Positions 11,780 through 23,385 of a DNA stretch of 64,000 nucleotides are shown here, piece after piece. Position numbers and translations under genes: made by a program. How positions within the stretch are numbered: the stretch's first letter is position 1; each line of letters opens with the position of its first letter. This stretch comes from Euryodendron excelsum (Eukaryota; Streptophyta; Magnoliopsida; Ericales; Pentaphylacaceae): NCBI GenBank assembly GCA_033060915.1, contig CM065394.1, positions 24,369,501-24,433,500 of the forward strand. The letters run 5' to 3'. Under the pieces are notes generated by a model, which worked only from the letters and a program-made list of their open reading frames with translations, did not search any database and was not told the DNA's origin.

Positions 11780-12060
11780 TAGCACCTGTTTTGCTTAAAA
11801 TGAGAGGAAGTGTTTTGACTTGACTAATAAATCCAAGTTTCTCTTAGTAATGGGGCCCACTCATAATGGAAGTGACTATTTGCGACAAGAAATGACTCTT
11901 TCAAAAAGTGCATTACTACATTATTTGTCACTAGTTCATTATGTAAATTTAATGTGTAAACCAAATAATTTTACTTATAAGATTTTGAACTTTTTTATAA
12001 AAAAGAATTTGTAAAATTTAACATTCTAGCCAAAAAATGAGGTTAAGGTGAAGGTACTCT
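11780..12060. other. intergenic DNA upstream of CHX-A, no gene seen
   Basis: AT-rich DNA between the CHX-A promoter region and the CACTA-like element. A GA-rich 5' leader lies at about 11560-11640 on the plus strand. No domain or conserved ORF is recognisable. Confidence 0.5.
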
Positions 12061-12915
12061 TAACAAAATAAAAATTTTCATATAAAATACACATAAAAAG
12101 TAATTGAGCCTTTTTCATATACCCATATTACAAGATAGGTTGTTTGTTTTTGAAAATGTGTATGAGATACAAATCAATCCAATGGTCAAAATTCATCTAG
12201 GCATTGATTCGACATTTAGGAGGAAGTTTTAGCTCCTCTTTTTACTTTTGATTCACTCTCAAGTCTATCAAAATCAAAGGAAATATTTTTGTTAAATGCC
12301 AATATTTTTAGGCAAAAAAATGAACTAGATAAAATTTTTAATAACAATAGTAAAATATTTTGAAAAAATTATGAGTATTTGTCACGGCTATATATTTAGC
12401 TCCTCTTTCACTTTGATTCACTCTCAAGAACATCAAAATCAAAGGAAATATTTTTAGTTAAGTGTCAATACTTCAAGGCAAAATAAGGAACTAGATAAAA
12501 ATTTTGCTAACAATAATAAGATATATCAAAAAAATTATAAGTATTTGTCACAGCAATATACTATTTGTAAAGGGGCTATAAGAAAAGATATATTGCCTCG
12601 CAAAAAAGAAAGAAAGAAGGCATATTACCTTGTTTGTGACACGCAACTTTAGTGCTATTGTATCTTGCCGTCGCTGATAGGTCAAAATCGTGAAGACTAC
12701 ATTTGACAAAAGAATTGTTGTCGCTAAAAGTACTTTTAGATGCGATATATGTGCTAAAATGTTTAACGACGGTTTATTTTCAGTCACAAAAAGTATTAGC
12801 GACCCCAGAACCCGCTTTTGCCTTTGCCATGCTCTTGCTAATTCTTTTAGCAATGACATATCGACTTTTAGAGATGGTTTTTTTGGGTCACAAAAAATCC
12901 CGTTTTTGTAGGGAT
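12060..12915 (+). mobile_element. non-autonomous CACTA-like element, copy 1
   Basis: The right end has repeated short motifs of the type GTCGCTAAAA / GTCACAAAAA / TTAGCGAC and finishes in CCCGTTTTTGTAGGG at about 12898-12912, which looks like a mutated CACTA end (usually ...TTTTTGTAGTG). Clustered GTCGCTAAA subterminal repeats in both orientations are typical of plant CACTA elements. Related ends occur at 16200-17285 and on both flanks of the copia element at 21.1-28.1 kb. No transposase is visible. The left end is not defined. Confidence 0.55.
12228..12556. repeat. two-unit tandem duplication (~167 bp) inside CACTA-like copy 1
   Basis: TTTAGCTCCTCTTT...GATTCACTCTCAAG...ATCAAAATCAAAGGAAATA begins at about 12228 and again at 12395. 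Each unit ends in AATTATRAGTATTTGTCAC. CACTA-like copy 2 has only one counterpart of the unit end, near 16840-16905. Confidence 0.7.
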
Positions 12916-13075
12916 GTGGTATTTTTTAGATTATGTATCAAAGTGTTTATTTATTTATTTTTTTCTCATTAGAACTTCTCTTATATGACCAAGTTGCAAT
13001 AGAAGAAATACTAATACATAACGAGCAAACCCAATGGTCTTTATAGAATAGAAATTTGCATCTTCCAACACACTA

Positions 13076-14152
13076 ACAGATCATGTGTTGCTATTGGTGC
13101 ATCACCAAGATAGATGCTCTACACTTGAGATTAGATGAGGCAACAATGTCTCCAATCTCCCCCACCTCTGGAAATTCACTCCACTCTTTTAGGCTTGATG
13201 TTTGTGGGAATTCAACATTTTTATGTCTTCCCGCTATTATGAGACCAAATTCATCAACCAACTCAAAGACTATCAATGCAGTTTTGGGACCATTTTTCAC
13301 AACGTGTTCGACATAAAGAACATACTACTAGTGTTATTAACACGTCAGAGTTGAGAACATCACTCAACACGTCAGAGTTGAGAATATACTCTTCCTCATA
13401 GGAACCTTCATTACAGTGGCATGAACCGAATAATGGGTAGGCTAATGCTCAAGTTTCTAGGCATGCGTTTGGCATAAAACAATGCCTCCTGGTCATCATT
13501 TCCCCCAAAGAAGATCATATAGCAACACATTTTTTGTCATGGTTGTGATGATAATTTGGTTATCCGATAGTGTCCTTGTTGTCCGCCACAGTCAACAAGG
13601 ATCCCAACAGAGCAAGGAACCACGTCAAGGATTTTGCAGTTGAGGGACCTCAAGCCGAATTTACAGTGAAATGTGATTAATATAAGGATTGAAGTCTTGT
13701 CAAGAGCAAGAGTGAATATATCTTCATGCATTAACTTGAGCGGAGAGATTGATATGAAAACTTCCATGCATAAGGTGCCGTGGTGTTGCCTCTCATGTTG
13801 GCTAAAAGCAAAGATGACATCTTTACAGCAGGCATGATTAGTATTTTTCCCAATTTGGTGTGTAATGAAGAGAGGAAAGTTTTGACCACATAGCTCAATA
13901 AGGTGAAGTACATAAATTATGATGGGGACTTCCCTAATTGAACATGCAAGTAGCTTGATGAAAGCCGGGATGCTATCTGGCCTGTGGATATACAACTATC
14001 CTCATCTCATCACCATGTTTCGAACGTATAATGTTTTTCTTTTGGTAGCCCACATAGTTCCTTAATGGATCATAGAGCTGTTTTACAAATATTGGAATAT
14101 GCATTGCTACTACACTAATGATCAACACCGCAAAGATCTCCTTACTGAAAGC
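13076..14152 (-). pseudogene. CHX copy B, isolated and broken exon 3
   Basis: Only the third exon of a CHX gene is present. It still begins after an AG acceptor at 14153-14154 with the equivalent of AFSKEIF. Recognisable C-terminal blocks follow: VLHLIELCG, AFSQHERQHHG, ISPLKLMHED, PCSVGILVD and GRHKNVEFPQTSS. Lesions include a frameshift near 13985, frame breaks between about 13330 and 13540, and a stop replacing the first Gln of the terminal QQQQHMI block (near 13090). Exons 1 and 2 are missing, and the DNA upstream (14.3-16.2 kb) is retroelement sequence, so this is a truncated duplicate. Confidence 0.88.
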
Positions 14153-14321
14153 CTACAATAGACAATGGGGAGAATAATAAGAGAGAATGAAGGCAAGAAT
14201 AACTTACCTTCAACAACCATCTTACTATTATATTGAAGTATTTTATGTTATGAAGCTAACCGCTAACTTTACATGCAATAGTACTATTTCAAATAGATTC
14301 ATTTTCGGGCTCTTGTTTTCC

Positions 14322-15740
14322 TTAAACTTGCTCATTTAGAGGCATTAGGATATTGAGATTCTGAAATGGCCTTGCAAATCTGTCAAACTTAGTGGTACGT
14401 CTCCAGATGTGCGTCACAACCGGAGTCACTCTGCAAGAATACGGAGGTCGCGAATTTAGTAAAATCGGAGAATCCGGTGTCGTTCTCTCCCAAAGGAATT
14501 TTGTAAATATAGCAATAAAGCTCAACTAGCACGGGCACTTATCTTGATGGATTGCAAAGGAAAATTCTTTTCTTTTTCTAACATAAAAGAGACCGAAAAT
14601 TTGTTAGTTTTGAGATGATGGTTGTTCTATGATTAGTGCAATAACTTAATAATTGATGAAGGCAATAAAATCTAGTTTTATGTAATTGAGGAAAAGCTTG
14701 GACATGGTTGTTTCAATCCACCAATTCACAACAAGGGTTTCAAATGAGAAGTTTACAACTCAAATAAAAAATCGCACCTTAGATTCTTGATCCGGAAAAT
14801 GTCAACTATAAAAATGTGGGTTTATGTTTGATTGAGCATAAAGATGGAATCTATGACTAGCACTCTAGAATCAAACCTTAGACATGTGCAATACCTATAC
14901 CAAATATTGATTTATGCATAAATATTGCCAAGGGGCTATGAACCTAAGTTTTTCTTATGAATCTCATGCTAAATCAAATGAAACCATGGAATTCTAAGGA
15001 TATAGCTTTAAAGTTCATACATCTCATTTTTAACCCTTTGAAGATCCTTGGTGGATTTTCACAACCACATCCAAGGGATGTTTAGCTTTTAGAATCGATG
15101 CCAAAGAGTATAAATGAAGACAAATCTACTATTAAACTATGCAGAACTAGTGTTTGATTGCTAAAAAAGTGAGAGAAAATGACAAGAAAATGAGAGAAAA
15201 TGGCTAGAAAGAGTAGAGAAATATTCACTTCATATATAAAACATTTATTTACAAGGATCCAAAAGCAATAAATGACAACATTACAAAGCATTAAAGTAAA
15301 TCTAACTAAAAACCTTACAAAATATCAAAAGTTCTACTTTAGAAGCTCCTCCTACTGTCCAGATTTGCAGATTTTCGATATCCTCCACTTTTTTCCGTAC
15401 ATACAGCTTTTATACTCTGCAGAAAAACAGACTCTGTACAGACCGATCGATCGGTGGTGGCGTCCGATCGAACGGTGAAGGGCAATCGATCACCCGATTG
15501 AACGCAAAACCGACCTCTCTGAAGTTTGCATTTGTGTCGCCTGTTGGGGGAGCTCCGACGTCACCAATCGAACGGCCGATTGATCGGAAAAGCTCCCTCT
15601 TTGAAGTTTGTTGCAGAGGGTTGAACAGAGATCTCAGATCGATCGGGGAGTCTGTCGATCGATCGGTCATCCTATTTTTGTCCATTTGCCTTGGTTTAAG
15701 CTCCAATTCCTATAAAAAGTGAACAAAAAGGGTTTTAATG
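14322..15740 (-). mobile_element. Athila-like Ty3 LTR fragment
   Basis: Read on the minus strand, this has the layout of the Athila-like LTR at 29.0-30.2 kb: a cluster of short palindromic motifs (GATCGATCGG variants, 15442-15668), then a TATA-like AGTATAAAAGC near 15410-15420, and near the far end a CCTTTGGGAGAGAACGACACCGG block (14480-14505) similar to the CCCTTGGGAAGAACGATTCGG block before the primer-binding site of the other element. No internal coding region is attached, so this is a solo or truncated LTR. Exact ends and target duplication could not be fixed. Confidence 0.45.
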
Positions 15741-15819
15741 CATTTTAGGAGTTAAAACACTAAATTAACACTGAAATTCAACTAATCAACCACCAATTTA
15801 GGCCTAGAGATTATTATTT

Positions 15820-16190
15820 CTGAGAGTAATCACTTAGCACGTAGCACGGTCTAGGCATGGGTGACGTGTGAGAAAGAATGTCATTGTAACTAGACTCTCA
15901 ATTTGGATTTATAGAATTTTTTCACTTTAGGACACTTATTTTCTTATACTGGCCATTTTCAAAGCTTTAGGGCTCTAAAAGCACCAAATAGCCTCAGAAG
16001 CCCACAAACTTGACAGATAGCACAACCTAGGCACAATAAAAGTGTGAAAATGAACAACACTATCACCGGATTCCCTATGCAGGACTTGCAGCATTTTTTC
16101 ACTTTCGGGTGCTTAGGAAATAACAAGGTCTAGTCACAGATAAAGTGTGGGAAAGAATTGAACTGTTATCAAAATATCGGTTTGCGAGTT
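15820..16190 (-). repeat. dispersed repeat of ~170-bp tandem units, locus 1
   Basis: Two imperfect units about 171 bp apart. Each reads, on the minus strand, a GAGAGTCTAGTTACAATG-like start, a CCTAGRYYGTGCTA core, GTGGGCTTC and AAGTGAAAAAATKCT. The same unit occurs twice on the plus strand at 32774-33095. No coding potential is visible. Confidence 0.65.
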
Positions 16191-16199
16191 ACAACACTA

Positions 16200-17285
16200 C
16201 ATAGTTTTTATTACTTATATTACATTCATTTTATCATGTTTTTAAAAAAATTTATATTTGTTTATAGGATGGAGTAGAAGCATGTTTTCTAAGTTTTGAT
16301 CTTCCAAACTCAAGTTAGCCAACAAACTTCTTATTAGTCTTGTCATTGCCAGAAGTTGATGGAACTCAACAGTTTTTATGTCTTGGCGGCGTCTTTCTAA
16401 GAGGGCATTAGGTTTTCTAACATTTTTAACAAATATTACCGACATGTAGCTTGCCACTCTTGTGATGCCAATTACAACTTTATTTTATGGGTTCAAGTAA
16501 TTTTATAGATACGTATTATACTTTTCATATGGTTAATGATTTTTTTTGAAATTATATATATTTTTTCCTTCTTTTCAGATTACTCACGAAGACTAGGTCA
16601 TTTATGGTTCCAACCATTTAAGGTTGATCGGCTTCATGTAGTTTTTTTTTTTTGTTGTTGTATGGATTGGGAGGACACACCTTGTTTTTGTTTATATTGT
16701 TTCTTTAAAAATTTTGGTTCTATATTTTAATTTAGTTGAAGATATTTAATTGTAAATAGTTAAATTTGAATGAATAATGAAGGAATTTCATATTTGGATT
16801 CTTGGTTTTTTACTTAAATGTTAATATTTTAAGATGAAATAGGGAATTAAATCAAAATTTCAGTAATAAAAAAATTCAAAAAAAAATTGTTAGTATTTGC
16901 GATGACAATATACTGTCGCTAAAGGGGTCATAGCAACGATATCTTGCCATCTTGCCATCGCAAAACAAAATGACGTATCCATTATTTGCGATGACAACTT
17001 TACCATAGCTAAAAGGGCCTGTAGGAATAACATCTTACATCACTAACTAGTCAAAATTATGAAGATTCTTTTGTGGGAAGAATTACCGTCCTAAAGGTAC
17101 CTTTACCAAACATGTCGTCGTAAAAATCTTGCTGATGCCAAATTTTTCAGTGACGATTATTTGCCATCACTAAAGCCCCACATGTCATTAAGCGATCCCT
17201 CTTACAGTTGCTCGCCATCACTATACTTTTCGCAACAGTTTTCTGCCATGGCCAAAAATTCGTTTTTTTTTATATGTAATGTCGT
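16200..17285 (+). mobile_element. non-autonomous CACTA-like element, copy 2
   Basis: Shares with copy 1 the run TATTTGYSRYRRCAATATACT...TAAAGGGG and the subterminal GTCGCTAAA / CATCACTAAAG motif cluster (about 16900-17240). The degenerate right end (TTCGTTTTTTTTTATATGT at about 17255-17277) lies at the same site relative to CHX-C as copy 1 does to CHX-B. The stretch 16560-16730 is homologous, in inverse orientation, to 27730-27900. Its open frames carry no recognisable domain. Confidence 0.55.
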
Positions 17286-17426
17286 ATTTTTTCAGATTAT
17301 GAATCCAAGTGACCGTCTTTTATTCCTTTTTCTCATCGGAACTTCTCTCACACGGTCAAGCTTCTAAAGAAGACAAACTAATCAATAGCGGGCTTGATAG
17401 AATACAAAGTTGCATCTTCTAGCACA

Positions 17427-19197
17427 CTAGCGGATCATATGTTGTTGCTGCTGCACCACTAAGACAGATGCTCTACCCTTGAGATCCGATGAGGCAAGAA
17501 TGTCTCCTATCACCCCCAACTCTGGAAATTCACTCCATTCTGTTAGGCCTGATGTTTGTGAGAATTCTACTTTCTTATTTCTCCCCACTACATTCAAGAC
17601 TATCAATGCAGTTTTAGGGCCATCTTTCACCACGGGCTCGACATAAAGAACATTCTCACTACCATTGTTATTAGCATCATTCAACACATCAGAGTTGAGA
17701 ACACCCTCCTCCTTGTTGGAACCTTCGTCTACAGTGGCAATGAATTGAACAACAGTTTGGCTAATTCTCGAGTTTCTGGCCATACGTTTGGCATAAATCA
17801 ATGCCTCCCAGTCATCATTTCCTCCAAAGATCATATATAGCAACACATTTTTGTGATGATTATGATGATAGTTCAGTTATTGAGTATTGTCTTTGTTGTC
17901 GGCCACGGTCAACAAGGATCCCAACGGAGCACGGAGTCACGTCAAGGATTTTACGGTTTAGGGACCTCAGGCCGAAGTCTTGTGACTCAATGGAGCCATC
18001 AATAGCCCATTTAAGGTGAAATGGGACTATTATAAGGACTGTTGTTTTGTCACGAGCAAGAGTGCATGTATCTTCATGCATTAACTTGAGCGGAGAGATT
18101 GCTGTGAAAGCTTCCATGCACATGGCATCGTGGTATTGCCTCTCATGCCGGCTAAAAGCAAAGATGACATCTTCAGAGCAGGCGTGGTTAGTATTTTTCC
18201 GGATTTGGTGTGAGATAAAGAGGGGAAAGTTTCGACCACGTAGCTTAATAATGTTAGGTTATTCTGTGTTAAAAGAGATTTCGTTACCTGATCATCTCTG
18301 AAGAAGCTATAAAAGGCCAATTGAACAACGCTTTTCTCACTCATAATGAGGCCAAGGGCCAGAGCATCCGTAAAGTGAACGCGATAAATTTATGTGGGTA
18401 TCACACAGGCAGCAACCTTTGCCAAGAAAGTGACAATGAATAGAATGACAGTTTAATACCTTAAAGGGCTATATGGATCGATGGCTTGCAGATTTGCCCT
18501 CAAGGCTATCAAGGTCATGAAAAGAGGCAAGAACAAACCAGAAACAAAGGAATCAAGTTTATCAGCCAATGCAGTTCCCAGTAAAAGAACCAGAATGATG
18601 CAGTAAACGTAGGAGTCCTTGACAGGCCTACCTTCCGGCATCTGCTTGATCACTCATATGATTGCTGGCCGAATGATGAAAATAACAGCAAGTATGAAAC
18701 AAAATGGTTAATCCTACGTCCTCAAGTGTTCTTGACAATGATTTGCCTTCAAAGTATGATCTAAACGTGATTTTGATGAACGTGAGAGATATGCTTATTA
18801 TTTCAGTGCTGAAAGCTGAAGATAAAGCTAATCGACCGAGCTCTGAATTGAGGATTTTGAGGTCCTTAAGGTCAAAGCGATGACAGGAGGGGTAACTGGT
18901 TCCAAGTACTAAGTAAAGACTTCCTTTTGAACCATCTTCTCGTGAAACGAATTTTTGTACGAGTAACTCTGAGCATGCTATACCAACGAGAAAAGGGACC
19001 GTGAGAGATAAAATTCCTACTTCAAAGGCCTTCTTTCCTGCTGTTTTGATCACACCAAAATCTGTTTTCACTCCGATCAGAAACATGAAACCGAACACTG
19101 TCAATGTACCAATTACTCCTTGGGTGTCAATGGGGAACAACTTCCTTGTCAAATTTTTTAACTTCATGGGTAGTGAAGGTCCAAGAATTGTGCCAGC
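17427..19197 (-). pseudogene. CHX copy C, deleted pseudogene
   Basis: Parts of exons 2 and 3 of a CHX gene remain. Exon 2 begins after a TAG acceptor at 19198-19200 and includes LTRKLFPIDTQGVIGTL and LKILNSELGRLA. Defects visible by eye: exon 1 is absent; a deletion near 18585 removes about 30 residues including the GFAIPDGPP loop; a frame break lies near 18660-18710; an in-frame stop near 18390 replaces a Trp; a deletion joins the start of intron 2 (after FFRDDQ, about 18290) to the middle of exon 3 (at LRGRNFPLF, about 18245); and a frame break lies near 17850-17870. The terminal block GRASVLVVQQQQHMI is still readable up to the stop at 17427. Confidence 0.92.
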
Positions 19198-21120
19198 CTA
19201 GCTCACAATACAACAATAAAAGAAAATTATTATTACACAAGTTGAATAAAGTTTTAAGACAGACAGTACAACACACGAAGCTCATCAACTGATGTAGTTG
19301 TTAAGAATAGAGTACATTTTATTTTTGCATTTTATGTGTCCCCCTTCAATTTGGTTGCATTTTATGTGTCCACATTCAATTTTGGTTACATTTTGTGTGT
19401 CCACCTTCAATTTGAGTGGAAATAGAGTACAAACATCAAGTGATTCTTAATTAATTGAAATATCTCAATTTCTCAATTGACATTTGGATAAACAATGTAA
19501 AGTAGTTAAGCCTACAAAACTAAGAAAATAAGGTACATGTAATATTACTCTTAATTACATATTTTTTTCATAAAAAAATGCAATACATGATGTCATTTAT
19601 CACCACATTTTCTCACTCCTAGACACAAGCGAGTGAGTCTCACATGCATTTATTAATATGGATCTCACTTGCTTGTGTCTTAGAGTGAGAATTAGAATTA
19701 TGTGTAACATTACGCTTTAAAAATGTCACATGATTTTTGTGGAATTTTCAGTACAAGTTTTTTGAAAGAATATGATTTTCCTTATTGAATATATGTGGGA
19801 GCCAACAATGTCATGAAAAATATGATTATGTGTTCATTTTTCTTGATAGAAAAAAACAAGACCAACTCAATAACAGTTTTAGGGTCAATGATAAGTCACT
19901 TATGAATCTGGTCATCTCTTTTTCATGTACAGCTTTGTTGAGGATACATTACAATAGAAAACTAGGCTGTCATAACTTCCCTGGCCTTAATTAGGTTTAT
20001 GCCAGTTAGCTCTCCCTAAAACCATGCTTTTGTGTGTGCCTTTCAATTAGGAACTCAATCAATCGCGTGAGAACCACTCAATTGCAAAATCATGGTGAAT
20101 TCCACACAGGTCTGTTATGTTTTGTTTGTTTCTAGGAATTGTTGCAAAAAAGGAAAATGAAATGAAATTACTCTTGTTCAGTTTGTTTATGGGTGCCAAA
20201 AAAAAAAATAATAAAGACAATTTTTTTGCGACATTATTCGATTTCTACTTAGGCCAACCAAACGAAAACAAAGAATTTTATTTTTCTTCTTTATTTTCTA
20301 TTATCCTTTCCCCTTCAACAAATCCTATATCCAAACATACCATCAATCTTTAGTTTATGTCCCTTCGAATTTGTTTGGCCACACCACCAATTTAATTTGA
20401 AAGAATGCGCAATGTGATTTACAAATTAATTGAGTTTAAATCTCAAACTTGAGAAGGTAAGAGGCTGTCATGGAATGTTGAAATTATAAGATATGTTAGA
20501 AGATATGAAACGTTTCGAAGCAAAAAGAAATATAAAGTTTTCTTCTTCTTCTTCTTCCTCTTCTTTTTTTCTTTACGTATAACAACAAACTCATTTACTG
20601 TTAAGGAAATTTTATGTTGACCTCATCTGATCCCTTCAGTGTATTTTATATGACGTGTCAATTCATTAATGAGTAAAATAAAAGATCTCCATTTTAATCA
20701 TGGAATGGAGAATATCTTTGTCCGGCAAGAACAAAATTTGTAAGGGCTGCCTCACTTTGAAACATTATTACAAAATTTGTAATTGGGGAGGATGCCATGG
20801 CACCCCAACTTTCGTGCGACACTCCTATAAATAATGTATGATGTTCAGTGTAAAGTTATTCTCACCAGAACCTCACAATTTAAAACATTATTTAAGGACT
20901 TAAACCAAAAAAATATCACAATTTTTATACAATTGACTATGGGTATCTTACCCATTTTTATGTAAAAAAAAACATCTAATTTGTCATTTTTCAGAAGTTG
21001 AATAAAAATTAGTCTTATTTTTTATTTCATACAAATTTAGTCATGCATGTTATATATTTCTTAACCTTAAACTTAAAAATGTGTAAAAAAACACATAAAA
21101 TATAACAATAATATCAACCC
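19198..21120 (-). other. remnant of CHX-C intron 1 and upstream DNA; exon 1 lost
   Basis: Several stretches are homologous to intron 1 and the upstream region of copy D. The GTGATTCT..AATTGAA..CTCAATTTCTCAATTGA run near 19440-19520 matches 36888-36970. A block near 19785-19950 matches 37370-37570. The GCCTMACTTTGAAACAT text near 20748 matches the region upstream of CHX-D (about 38545). The matching exon 1 is missing, so it was deleted. No other gene is seen here. Confidence 0.65.
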
Positions 21121-21124
21121 ACAA

Positions 21125-21342
21125 AACAAAAGTCATGGTTATGCTCTTAGCTCTAGAAGCACACTATGGCAACGACAGAAATTGTCGCTAAAAGTTGATA
21201 TGCCATCACTAAAGTATTGCGACAGTGGGGCAGCAAGATGCGAGGCTTTTAGTGATGATAAATAAACTTTCGCAAAATTTTTTTGATTATATAGACAATA
21301 GACCATCGTGAAATATACTTTTAGGCACAAATACTATGATAT
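21125..21342 (-). mobile_element. CACTA-like element copy 3, part left of the copia insertion
   Basis: Contains GACAGAAATTGTCGCTAAAAG, CATCACTAAAG and GCGACAGTGG motifs, which match the subterminal repeats of copies 1 and 2 but in reverse orientation. It begins near CACTATGGCAACGACAG, a possible degenerate CACTA end. It continues on the other side of the copia element. Confidence 0.5.
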
Positions 21343-21753
21343 TGTGACGTATAGGATGACGGCAGCTTATAGCTGTCATCCCTTTTTCATTTCTGCAGCC
21401 CGCCTCCCCCACTTGTTCTCTCCCCTTGCTCTCTGCCTATAAATAAGGGATGCCTAGATTCATTCTAGGCACAAATACAACTCAGAAAGATAGAAAGAAA
21501 AATGAAAAGAGAAATTAAAGAGAGGAAGAACAGAGAGAGGAAAGAGAAGAAAGAGCAGTCTAGGTAAGTTGTAAATATCATGTTGTATTGTTATTTGGTA
21601 TTGGCAATAAAGTTTTGGGTAATCCAGAAGATCAACCCTAATATTTCAGAAGAACAAAATATGATAAATATTTGATAGTTCCTGAAGAATTATTCATGAT
21701 ATATACTTTGTGTTCATTTATTTTTCCGTCTTATATTCTTTACTTTTATAACA
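21343..21753 (+). repeat. copia 5' LTR
   Basis: 411 bp. A TATA box lies in GCCTATAAATAAGGG near 21437. The first 40 bases contain an imperfect hairpin (GGATGACGGCAGC...GCTGTCATCC). The polypurine stretch at 21480-21560 is probably in the 5' leader. Ends in ATAACA immediately before the primer-binding region. Confidence 0.9.
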
Positions 21754-21755
21754 CG

Positions 21756-21770
21756 TTATCAGCACGAGAC
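21756..21770 (+). other. copia primer-binding site region
   Basis: TTATCAGCACGAG follows the LTR by two bases. This sequence is commonly found at this place in a group of plant copia elements. The exact priming tRNA was not worked out. Confidence 0.6.
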
Positions 21771-22247
21771 TCTAAGTACTTTCTGGTTTTCTTTAAATCA
21801 TGATACTACTTTTTGTTGTGTAATTTATCTTCATTTTGAATTCTTTACTGTGCACTCAATTCGCATGAATAGTATGAAAAGTAATTCACTATTGAGATGA
21901 ATAGTATTTATTTTAAAACTTTGTTACTTTATTTCTCTCAGATCTTGCATTATTTGCCTATGATAGTTAGAGATCTGGAATCCATATTTCAATACATTTC
22001 CATAAATATGTAACTTGACTATTTTTTTATTTATGGATTGAAAGTTAAAATAAAGACAAAAATAGTAATATTATATATATATCGATACATGTTACTATTC
22101 ATGAATAGTGATGAATAGTATTTAAATAGTAAAATATAATATAAAATGCAATGAATAGTGCATTGATTTTCATGTAATTATTTATACATATTATTATCAC
22201 CATACCTGATTTAAGCTTATTGTTTTGTATGGTATAGCATTGTAAAA

Positions 22248-23273
22248 ATGTCAAATCTTGCCAAATTAGAATTTGCCGCCCTTGATATTTCTAGCGATAA
22301 TTATTTATCGTGGATCCTTGATGCCGAGATCCAGCTTGCTGCAAAAGCACTTGAACAAATAATAGTGGAAGAAAATGACGCATCCTAGCAGGATCGCGCG
22401 AAAGCTATGATTTTCCTTCGCCATCATCTTCATGAGGAACTGAAATCGGAATACCTCACAATAAAAGATCCATTACTCTTATGGAAAAATTTGAAGGAGA
22501 GATACGAGCACCAAAAGACCGTAATCCTCCCAAGAGCCAAATCTGAGTGGATGCACCTGAGGTTGCAAGATTATAAAATTGTCAGTGAGTACAACTCTGC
22601 ATTATTTAAAATCAGCTCACGATTAAAATTATGTGGAGACAATATTACTGATGAAGACATATTAGAAAAAACATTCTTTACATTCCATGCCTTGAATGTG
22701 CTCCTACAGCAGCAGTATCAAGAGCGTAGATTTAAAAAATATTCTGAATTAATATCATGTCTTCTTGTGGCTGAGCAAAATAATGAGTTGTTACTAAAAA
22801 ATCATCAGTCCCGACCTACTAGTTCAGCTCCATTCCCTGAACTGAATGCAAGCTCATTTAACAGACGTGGTCACGGACGTGGTTGTGATAGTGGCAGGAA
22901 TAATGGTCACAATCGTAGACATTATCGTGGAGGTTATCATATGAGATTTAAAAATACCACACCATACCACCAGCAGTGGAATAAATCTAAAAAGGAGAAA
23001 GAGTTACAGAATCAACCTCCTCCTAAGAAATCTGAAGATACTTGTTATAGGTGTGGGATGAGAGGCCATTGGTCACGTACCTGTTGTACGCCCAAACATT
23101 TGAGAGAGCTTTACCAAGCCTCAATTAAAGATAAAGAAAAAAATGCAGAAATACATTTTGTAGATTTTGATGGCCAGGTTGATATTTCTCATCTTGATGT
23201 TTTAGATTTCTTTGAAGATGCAAGTGGAAGAATAGACCATTTAATTGGTGATGGAGATGTCCGCACTACTTAA
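22248..23273 (+). pseudogene. copia gag (UBN2-type, CCHC zinc knuckle)
   Basis: The ATG at 22248 opens MSNLAKLEFAALDIS, the usual start of this gag type. A TAG stop at 22386-22388 (codon 47) breaks it, after which the frame stays open to 23273. Visible parts are the gag core (LWKNLKERYEHQKTVILPRA near residue 80), a Gly/Arg/Asn-rich linker and a zinc knuckle CYRCGMRGHWSRTC near 23040-23085 that binds element RNA. One stop and otherwise good coding suggest moderate age. The protein would form the virus-like particle. Confidence 0.88.
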
Positions 23274-23385
23274 TATTATTGTTTCTTTGTTCTAGTCTAT
23301 GTAGTTTCTTATTATCTTGTATAATATTTCCTTCATCCACTTGTCTTTGCAATAAATGATCATGTTTTAATTAAGCACTTTTAAT

